Part shown: in pieces, positions 1 to 4,559 of the stretch
How the letters are laid out: every line of letters begins with the position of its first letter
How positions within the stretch are numbered: position 1 is the first letter of the stretch
NCBI GenBank assembly: GCA_016765255.1
Contig: JAESQI010000018.1
Span: forward strand, 6,509 to 13,802
DNA length: 7,294 bases
Direction of reading: 5' to 3'
Origin: Robiginitomaculum sp.
GTDB lineage: Bacteria > Pseudomonadota > Alphaproteobacteria > Caulobacterales > Maricaulaceae
Translations under genes and position numbers: made by a program
Notes under the pieces: generated by a model
Databases searched by the model: none
What the model was told of the DNA's origin: nothing
The model's input: the letters and a program-made list of their open reading frames with translations, nothing else

Positions 1-540
1 ACCGTCTACGGCATTGTCGAACAATCAGGCGGGTATTTACGTGTGGACAGTCAATTGGGCACAGGCACAACGTTCAGAGTTTACCTGCCCATTGCCAATG
101 AAAAAACCACTGAACAGATTAAACCAAAACCAAAACCTATTCACGTCAAACCCGCAAACCTTGCAGGCCAAGGGAGAATCCTGTTTGTCGAAGACGAAGA
201 CGCCGTTCGCGCCATCGCCGCAAAGACCTCGCGCAAACGCGGCTACACCGTGATCGAAGCTTGCGACGGAGAGGAAGCCTACGAAATCCTTGAAGGAGGT
301 ACGGATGATTTTGATCTGATGATTTCCGATGTCGTCATGCCGGGAATGGACGGCCCGACCCTGCTCAAAAAAGGAAGAAAGCTCCTCGGTGGCGCTCAGA
401 TCGTGTTTATTTCAGGCTATGCCAAAGAAGAATTCTCCGACCTCCTCGCCGAAGAGCCCGATGTGACCTTCCTCCCCAAACCCTTCACGCTAGCCCAACT
501 GGCCGAGAAGGTTAAATCAGCAATTGGGGACGCGTCCTAA
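1..540 (+). CDS. cckA: CckA hybrid histidine kinase, C-terminal part (5' end outside window)
   Basis: This is the end of the cell-cycle hybrid kinase CckA, which in alphaproteobacteria feeds phosphate through ChpT to CtrA and CpdR. The reading frame is open from base 1, so the 179 codons seen are only the tail. The first 30 or so residues are the end of the HATPase domain, including TVYGIVEQSGG and GTGTTFRVYLP. A Lys/Pro-rich linker follows at about 35-55, then a complete receiver domain. In that domain the acidic pocket is E64-D65-E66-D67, the phospho-acceptor is D110 in DVVMPGMDGPTLL, the switch serine is S138 in FISGYA, and the conserved lysine is K160 in LPKPF. DVVMPGMDGPTLL, FISGYA and LPKPF are typical of CckA rather than of generic hybrid kinases. 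The nearby recA-alaS pair supports the assignment. The kinase core and membrane segments cannot be judged here. Confidence 0.9.
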   Translation, partial: TVYGIVEQSGGYLRVDSQLGTGTTFRVYLPIANEKTTEQIKPKPKPIHVKPANLAGQGRILFVEDEDAVRAIAAKTSRKRGYTVIEACDGEEAYEILEGGTDDFDLMISDVVMPGMDGPTLLKKGRKLLGGAQIVFISGYAKEEFSDLLAEEPDVTFLPKPFTLAQLAEKVKSAIGDAS

Positions 541-561
541 CGCTAAAGGGTAAGCGTCAAT

Positions 562-678
562 CTAAGACGCGCTCGTATCGCCAATCCACGGATTGAAAAC
601 ATCAACACCCGCAATATCAAAATCAAAAACATTGCGCGTCACGATTGTCAGCCTGTTATAGAAAGCCGTGGCAGTATG
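562..678 (-). pseudogene. VapC-type PIN-domain toxin, C-terminal remnant
   Basis: On the minus strand 38 codons read HTATAFYNRL-TIVTRNVFDF-DIAGVDVFNPWIG and end in TAG at 564-562. This is the classic end of a VapC ribonuclease: the 'A-ATA' helix, the TRNVxDF strand carrying the last acidic active-site residue, and the 'G(V)xVxNPW' tail. The same frame reaches a TAA only about eight codons further upstream, with no start codon. The N-terminal two-thirds, holding the other catalytic acids, is missing, and no VapB antitoxin gene is visible nearby. I therefore call it a truncated, non-functional relic. It converges on cckA with 21 bases between the stops, and its broken end lies about 20 bases from the serine hydrolase stop. 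A short GCGTC-N7-GACGC hairpin at 554-570 overlaps its end but lacks a T-tract. Confidence 0.7.
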
Positions 679-698
679 CACTTTTATTCTTCGATTAC

Positions 699-1919
699 CT
701 ACTGATTAGAAATTGGATTTTCAATAAAAGCTGTGGTGATTTTATCAACAAGGTTTTTGAGTTCAGTTATGCTCTCTACGCTTTTATTTGCCATTGCTGA
801 TACGACTATTCCTTGTTCTGGAAAAACAACGAATACGGAAAAGCTGCCCACTGCCACACCATTGTGATGATAAGCGGGTAACACGACGTCGTCGCCAATT
901 CCCCAATCACTGACGCGCCAACCATGTGCGTATTGTTCCCCGCCATTTTCTCGCCCCTCTTGCGGGATATCGAGTAAAGTTGCGCGGGCGTTTTCTGATA
1001 ACAGTCTGTCATCAAGCATAGCAGAGCCAAGCTTGACGAGGTCCGTTGGTGTTGAAACTATGCCGCCAGATGGCCACCGAATAGAATTATCAACACGGAA
1101 TGCGGGCTTATAGCGTCCGTTTTGTGTGTCATAGAGCGTTACGAGATTAGATTTATTTTTTTCGAGTTGCGTATGCGTCATGCCAAGCGGGGCAAAAACT
1201 GCGTCGTTCAAAACATCCTCAAAAGAAGTATTCGTTACGCTCTCCGCAGCCAAGCCAGCTAGATTATATCCTAAGCTTGTATATTGATATTGAGTACCCG
1301 GCTCGAATAACAGCGCAGATTTTTCGATCACCTTAATCGAATCCCGTACTGAAGAAAAATGCCGCCTATTGCGGTGTTCCCAAATTGGAAAACAAAAACA
1401 ATTTCCATAATTTCGGATGCCACTACGTTGGCTCATTGTTTGGCCGAGCGTGACACGTTTCACCTCCCCTTTAAGCGTTATATCATACTTACCCATTGGC
1501 TTGTCAAAATCTATCAAGCCCTTGTCATATAAACGCCCGATCGCCATTGCAGTTACAGCCTTCGATGTACTGCCAATTCTGAATTGATGATCAAAGCTAA
1601 TTTCCCTTTTTTCTTTAATATCAGCACAGCCCCTAGCCGCTCGCCAAATAAGCTTACCATCTATTGCAACGGCAATAGAAATGGCGGGCATATCTGACAA
1701 ATCAGCAGTTTCGAGAAAACTTAATTCGGCGGCACCCGCTGCTTTCCCCCATTGCTCGTCTCGGAGATCAGTAATCAAAGGCGTTTCATTGTCTTGCTCA
1801 AAATCGCTCCAACCTGAATTGTAAACAAAGACAGGTTCAAAGAATTTGAAAGTTAGAACTATCAAGATGAGCAGTGTCACTGCTGCTATTTTCCATTTAC
1901 GCATAATTATTATCCTCAT
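699..1919 (-). CDS. Membrane-anchored serine hydrolase, beta-lactamase class C / LACTB superfamily
   Basis: The 406-residue protein belongs to the penicillin-binding-like serine hydrolases (Pfam Beta-lactamase, PF00144), which include class C beta-lactamases, D-aminopeptidases, esterases and LACTB-like peptidases. Residues 8-23 form one hydrophobic segment after basic residues, without a lipobox or clear cleavage site, so it is probably an N-terminal anchor with the enzyme outside the membrane. Motif 1, the nucleophile, is S117-T-S-K120. Motif 2 is Y213-T-S215 in PGTQYQYTSLGYNLAG, with Ser where class C enzymes have Asn. Motif 3 is H352-N-G354 before a VFPEQGIVVSAMAN strand. The block SGGIVSTPTDLVKLG (284-298) is also typical. 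The substrate cannot be told. Its start overlaps the XRE stop by ATGA. However, the second Met (ATG at 1904) has GAGG nine bases upstream and may be the true start. It is the last gene of the operon, and no terminator is evident after it. Confidence 0.88.
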   Translation of the reverse strand: MRIIIMRKWKIAAVTLLILIVLTFKFFEPVFVYNSGWSDFEQDNETPLITDLRDEQWGKAAGAAELSFLETADLSDMPAISIAVAIDGKLIWRAARGCADIKEKREISFDHQFRIGSTSKAVTAMAIGRLYDKGLIDFDKPMGKYDITLKGEVKRVTLGQTMSQRSGIRNYGNCFCFPIWEHRNRRHFSSVRDSIKVIEKSALLFEPGTQYQYTSLGYNLAGLAAESVTNTSFEDVLNDAVFAPLGMTHTQLEKNKSNLVTLYDTQNGRYKPAFRVDNSIRWPSGGIVSTPTDLVKLGSAMLDDRLLSENARATLLDIPQEGRENGGEQYAHGWRVSDWGIGDDVVLPAYHHNGVAVGSFSVFVVFPEQGIVVSAMANKSVESITELKNLVDKITTAFIENPISNQ

Positions 1920-2173
1920 GTATTTTTTGATGTTAGGTCATACTTCGTGCGAGCCGCATCCATGTTTTCCCAATAGAAAAGCTCGTTAAGGTCACAGCCA
2001 AACGCTGCTGCTAGCTTCATCGCCAACTCTAGGGAGGGGAGATATTGCCTTGTTTCCAGCGCGACGATTGTTTGGCGCGTAACGCCTACTTTTTGTGCGA
2101 GCTTCGCTTGTGTAATTTCGCCCGCGTCAAACCGTAATCGTCGTAGATTGTTTTTTATTGCTAGATTAGTCAT
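1916..2173 (-). CDS. Small Cro/C1-type (XRE) HTH transcriptional regulator
   Basis: This is an 85-residue protein that is almost entirely one helix-turn-helix domain. Residues 21-40 (TQAKLAQKVG-VTRQTIVALE) are the two DNA-contacting helices, followed by YLPSLELAMKLAAAFGCDLNELF, the usual end of the compact YozG-like XRE group. There is no ligand-binding or protease domain, so it probably acts as a simple dimeric repressor. It lies between a membrane protein gene and the serine hydrolase, overlapping each by the four bases ATGA, so the three genes should be translationally coupled. Its own Shine-Dalgarno is poor, which fits coupling. Small regulators of this group often sit beside a membrane protein with a DERD motif, as here. 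The likely target is the repeated ACCAGAC element upstream of the operon; that is inference. Confidence 0.92.
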   Translation of the reverse strand: MTNLAIKNNLRRLRFDAGEITQAKLAQKVGVTRQTIVALETRQYLPSLELAMKLAAAFGCDLNELFYWENMDAARTKYDLTSKNT

Positions 2174-2790
2174 TTCGGCATTTTCTCATCATATCCGTTG
2201 TTCACTGATGTGCCATAGGCAGATAGCCTCACGATAATTTGCACAAGGTAGGAAGCAACCATGAGCGCAATGATGATATTTCCGATTATGAAATTGGTTA
2301 GCAATTCCATAGCGGGCGGAGGCAAAAAACCTAAAATGAAGGAAAATAGTGTAAGCAAGACGAGCAAAACTATATATCCAGCCTTTATGCCGCGAGCTTC
2401 AATAATGGCGTCACGCTCGTCCTTTACGCGGTAATCCTTACGAAACATAAGATATGCGAGAAATAGAGCCGCTAACATCATCCACGAATCGATTGCCAAA
2501 GTGTTGCCCTGTCCAACATGTAAGTCGATATCTATGTGCATAAGCGTTGCTGCCAAATGGCCAAGGATAAGGCCCGTACCAGCAGTTTGAACCCACAGTG
2601 TTTTTTCGGGTGCCCCCGGCTCAGTTTCGTTCTCAGTATGAAGTGTGTTCCATTGTCGTTTTACAAAACCAGCCCAAGCAAGCAGACCTAGCGCGCCAAT
2701 CCAACCCGTTGATAAGCCAGTATGGATGGAAGACAAGGCCAATGCGGCACCTAATATTAAAGCCCCCCCGACAAATACAATGATTTTCAT
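2170..2790 (-). CDS. Multi-pass membrane protein with DERD motif (DUF2178-like)
   Basis: The 206-residue protein is first in the operon. I count about six hydrophobic segments, near residues 3-20, 29-43, 67-84, 101-116, 137-156 and 165-188. Between the fourth and fifth lies a charged cytoplasmic-type loop with RKDYRVKDERD (117-127). A DERD sequence just before a pair of membrane helices, next to a small XRE regulator, is characteristic of the DUF2178-type family, whose function is unknown; I make this link by motif and context only. The start is supported by GGAG (minus strand, 2800-2797) six bases before ATG. A run of seven C (2763-2769) near the start encodes V-G-G-A and could be prone to slippage. 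The 3' end overlaps the XRE start. It may sense or modulate the membrane state for the regulator, but nothing in the sequence proves this. Confidence 0.8.
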   Translation of the reverse strand: MKIIVFVGGALILGAALALSSIHTGLSTGWIGALGLLAWAGFVKRQWNTLHTENETEPGAPEKTLWVQTAGTGLILGHLAATLMHIDIDLHVGQGNTLAIDSWMMLAALFLAYLMFRKDYRVKDERDAIIEARGIKAGYIVLLVLLTLFSFILGFLPPPAMELLTNFIIGNIIIALMVASYLVQIIVRLSAYGTSVNNGYDEKMPK

Positions 2791-2815
2791 TTATGACTCC
2801 ACATTAGCAATGAAT

Positions 2816-2853
2816 ACTATACCAGACATAAAGTCTGGTAGACCAGACGTCAA
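2816..2853 (-). promoter_or_regulatory. Promoter candidate of the accessory operon
   Basis: On the minus strand a good -10 hexamer TATAGT (2821-2816) lies 18 bases after a weak -35 TGGTCT (2845-2840). An alternative is the better -35 TTGACG (2853-2848) with a poor -10 TATGTC 17 bases later. Either choice places the repeated half-sites between or over the hexamers. The start codon is at 2790, so the leader would be about 20 bases for the TATAGT option. Confidence 0.45.
2820..2848 (-). promoter_or_regulatory. Operator candidate: three alternating ACCAGAC / GTCTGGT half-sites
   Basis: ACCAGAC (2821-2827), GTCTGGT (2833-2839) and ACCAGAC (2842-2848) form two perfect dyads that share the middle half-site. 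TACCAGAC-N5-GTCTGGTA is centred at 2830 and GTCTGGT-AG-ACCAGAC at 2840.5, so the dyad centres are 10.5 bases apart, one helical turn. The array lies 30-60 bases before the membrane protein start and covers the likely promoter, as expected for autorepression by the XRE protein encoded in the operon. Binding by that protein is inferred, not shown. Confidence 0.6.
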
Positions 2854-3157
2854 CTAAACTTTCACACAGATACATGTTATAGCTATCCACTATTGTGCAA
2901 ACTACATTACGAATGTCCACTTCTGCCGCCCCATCCAGTATAAGAAATCTCCCGCACTATTCAGCGTCCATCAAATCGTATTGTTGAGCATCCTTTCAAA
3001 GCTATTCCGCATTTCAGTAAGTGATGGGGCATTCCCAAAGGGTAACGAATTATGCTTTTTAACCACATTGCTCGGCGGCTAAAAGCTCTTTCATTCTCGT
3101 GGCCACTTGCTTATTTTGCTTCAAAATCATCAAAATATTGAATAATTTTTAAAAAAA
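2854..3157. other. AT-rich gap without a convincing gene; possible decayed coding fragments
   Basis: I found no RNA gene, repeat array or complete gene here. Two open stretches on the minus strand look more protein-like than random: one ending VATRMKELLAAEQCG-stop (stop near 3062-3060) and, in another frame just downstream, one ending NAPSLTEMRNSFERMLNNTI-stop (stop near 2980). Both lack a credible start and I cannot assign either to a family. They may be remains of lost genes, or chance. The right part (3120-3157) is strongly A/T-rich and leads into the recA promoter region. Confidence 0.35.
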
Positions 3158-3195
3158 TTGAAACGGCTTGAATTGTATGTATAGTGGGCTAGAAT
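3158..3195 (+). promoter_or_regulatory. Promoter candidates upstream of recA
   Basis: Two overlapping sigma70-like pairs are visible: TTGAAA (3158-3163) with TATAGT (3180-3185) at 16-base spacing, and TTGAAT (3168-3173) with TAGAAT (3190-3195) at 16-base spacing. Each -10 matches the consensus in five of six places. Either would give a recA leader of about 165-180 bases that contains both LexA-like sites. A later, weaker pair, TTGCAC (3261-3266) and TACATG (3284-3289) with 17-base spacing, overlaps the second LexA-like site and would fit classical repression better. Which one is used cannot be decided here. Confidence 0.4.
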
Positions 3196-3238
3196 CAACA
3201 TAAAATACGCTATACTGTATTCAAATGAACATCAATAT

Positions 3239-3254
3239 GTACTCTTTTTGTTCT
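3239..3254 (+). promoter_or_regulatory. LexA-like SOS box, copy 1 (GTAC-N7-GTTC)
   Basis: The site reads GTACTCTTTTTGTTCT. The alphaproteobacterial LexA box is a direct repeat, GTTC-N7-GTTC; this copy differs from it by one base in the first half. It matches copy 2 on the other strand in 14 of 16 positions, which argues for a real binding site upstream of recA. It lies 116 bases before the recA start. Confidence 0.5.
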
Positions 3255-3270
3255 TTTTACTTGCACACCC

Positions 3271-3286
3271 AGAACAAACAGGGTAC
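3271..3286 (-). promoter_or_regulatory. LexA-like SOS box, copy 2, inverted
   Basis: Read on the minus strand, the site is GTACCCTGTTTGTTCT, again GTAC-N7-GTTC, with the same single departure from the GTTC-N7-GTTC box as copy 1. It would overlap the space between the TTGCAC and TACATG hexamers of the proximal recA promoter candidate, where LexA could block RNA polymerase. It lies 83 bases upstream of the recA start codon. Confidence 0.5.
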
Positions 3287-3327
3287 ATGACAATCAGGCA
3301 GTCCAAAACCAAGCCGTGATTTTATAG

Positions 3328-3349
3328 ATAACCGAGGGGCTCCGGTTAT
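3328..3349 (+). promoter_or_regulatory. Stem-loop in the recA leader
   Basis: Perfect 7-base arms ATAACCG (3328-3334) and CGGTTAT (3343-3349) enclose an 8-base loop AGGGGCTC; with one bulged base the stem can extend by GAG/CTC. It ends 8 bases before the recA Shine-Dalgarno (AAGGAG, 3358-3363). No T-tract follows, so it is unlikely to be a terminator. It could affect mRNA stability or translation of recA. Confidence 0.4.
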
Positions 3350-3369
3350 TCATTGATAAGGAGCCTAAC

Positions 3370-4458
3370 ATGGCTAAAAACAGAACACCCCTCACCGTTG
3401 TTGGCAAAGTAAAAGATGCCAATAAATCAGCCGCCCTCGAAGCTGCTCTTAGCCAAATTGACCGTGCTTTTGGTAAAGGCTCAGTCATGAAATTGGGCTC
3501 CAAACAAAACATGGACATAGAAGCTATTTCAACAGGTTCTATTGGTCTTGACGTCGCTCTCGGCATTGGCGGCCTGCCGCAGGGACGGGTTGTCGAAATT
3601 TACGGGCCAGAAAGCTCTGGTAAAACAACACTGGCCCTACACGTCATTGCAGAAGCTCAAAAAGCAGGCGGGGTCGCCGCCTTTATTGATGCGGAACATG
3701 CCTTGGACCCTATATATGCGGCTAACCTTGGGGTGGACGTGAATGAACTTCTCATCTCCCAACCCGATACGGGCGAGCAAGCCCTTGAAATTACCGATAC
3801 ACTGGTTCGCTCTGGCGCGGTCAGTGTGCTTGTAATTGATTCTGTGGCCGCCCTCACCCCTCGCGCCGAACTTGAAGGCGATATGGGCGATAGCCTGCCG
3901 GGTCTGCAAGCCCGCCTGATGAGCCAAGCTTTACGCAAGCTAACCGCGTCCATTTCAAAATCAGGTTGTATGGTGATTTTCATCAATCAAATCCGCATGA
4001 AAATCGGGGTGATGTATGGTTCGCCCGAAACCACAACTGGTGGCAATGCTCTTAAATTTTATTCCTCCGTTCGTCTCGACATTCGCCGCATTGGCGCCAT
4101 TAAATACCGCGACGAAGTGATCGGCAATCAGACACGGGTCAAAGTGGTCAAAAACAAAGTTGCACCCCCATTCCGCCAAGTTGAATTTGACATTATGTAC
4201 GGGCAAGGCATTTCCAAAACTGGCGAGATCATTGATCTGGGCGTACAAGCAGGCGTGGTTGAAAAATCAGGCTCTTGGTATTCCTACAATGATGAACGGA
4301 TTGGGCAGGGCCGTGAAAATGTGCGCGCCTTCCTGCTTGAACATCCAGAAGTGGCCGAGCGGATCGAGCGGCAAATTCGCATGAATGAAGGCCTGATCGA
4401 AGAAGAACTATTGGTTTCGAAAGACAGCAAAGACGGAGAGGACGCTTTAGAGGCTTAA
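3370..4458 (+). CDS. recA: RecA recombinase
   Basis: RecA forms ATP-dependent filaments on single-stranded DNA, drives strand exchange in homologous recombination, and triggers LexA self-cleavage in the SOS response. The 362-residue protein is full length for the family. Residues 20-45 are the N-terminal polymerisation helix region (AALSQIDRAFGKGSVMKLG). Walker A is G79-PESSGKTT-87, the catalytic glutamate is E109 in FIDAEHALD, and Walker B is VLVIDSVAAL. DNA-binding loop 2 is the intact block from NQIRMKIG through GSPETTTGGNALKFY. The C-terminus is acidic (KDGEDALEA), as usual. Compared with E. coli the numbering is shifted by about 13 residues because of an N-terminal extension. The start is fixed by AAGGAG six bases upstream. 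It follows a long leader with LexA-like sites and ends 28 bases before a strong terminator. Confidence 0.98.
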   Translation: MAKNRTPLTVVGKVKDANKSAALEAALSQIDRAFGKGSVMKLGSKQNMDIEAISTGSIGLDVALGIGGLPQGRVVEIYGPESSGKTTLALHVIAEAQKAGGVAAFIDAEHALDPIYAANLGVDVNELLISQPDTGEQALEITDTLVRSGAVSVLVIDSVAALTPRAELEGDMGDSLPGLQARLMSQALRKLTASISKSGCMVIFINQIRMKIGVMYGSPETTTGGNALKFYSSVRLDIRRIGAIKYRDEVIGNQTRVKVVKNKVAPPFRQVEFDIMYGQGISKTGEIIDLGVQAGVVEKSGSWYSYNDERIGQGRENVRAFLLEHPEVAERIERQIRMNEGLIEEELLVSKDSKDGEDALEA

Positions 4459-4485
4459 CGCCCGCAAAATAGTTGATAATATACC

Positions 4486-4523
4486 AAATGGACGCTTGGC
4501 AGTGCTAGGCGTCCATTTTATAT
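4486..4523 (+). terminator. Rho-independent terminator after recA
   Basis: The perfect 10-base arms AAATGGACGC (4486-4495) and GCGTCCATTT (4509-4518) continue inward through TTGGC/GCTAG, counting two G-T pairs, to a three-base AGT loop. This gives a stem of about 15 base pairs followed by TTTTATAT. It should separate recA transcripts from alaS. Confidence 0.85.
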
Positions 4524-4524
4524 G
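4496..4524 (+). promoter_or_regulatory. alaS promoter candidate inside the recA terminator
   Basis: TTGGCA (4496-4501, five of six to the -35 consensus) and TATATG (4519-4524, four of six to the -10 consensus) are spaced by 17 bases. The -35 lies in the inner stem and loop of the terminator and the -10 in its T-tract. Transcription would start near 4531, giving an alaS leader of about 30 bases. A TAAAAT at 4542-4547 is too close to the start codon to be a useful -10. Confidence 0.35.
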
Positions 4525-4559
4525 TTAGGAACACATTACGGTAAAATTTAGGGTTTGGC

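Noticed and set aside
14..253. Plus-strand open frame of 79 codons within cckA
   Set aside because: It is out of frame with the CckA ATPase and receiver domains, which explain this stretch fully.
528..570. Palindrome GGACGCGTCC and hairpin GCGTC-N7-GACGC as terminator of cckA
   Set aside because: The stems are only about five base pairs, one lies inside the cckA coding end, and no T-tract follows; not enough to call a terminator.
2598..2857. Plus-strand open frames of 61 and 70 codons opposite the membrane protein start
   Set aside because: They lie antisense to a gene with clear membrane segments and a good ribosome binding site, and their products show no domain pattern; one also runs over the operator.
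2913..2987. 24-codon plus-strand ORF starting MSTSAAPSS in the gap before recA
   Set aside because: No Shine-Dalgarno, no recognisable composition, and it is short enough to occur by chance.
2854..3369. Searched for a tRNA, small RNA, CRISPR repeats or insertion-sequence ends in the longest gap
   Set aside because: No cloverleaf, no regular repeats and no terminal inverted repeats with target duplication were seen; only the promoter elements, LexA-like sites and leader hairpin are supported.
3637..4248. Minus-strand open frames of 95-109 codons inside recA
   Set aside because: They are shadows of the highly conserved recA sequence on the other strand and have no domain or start signal of their own.
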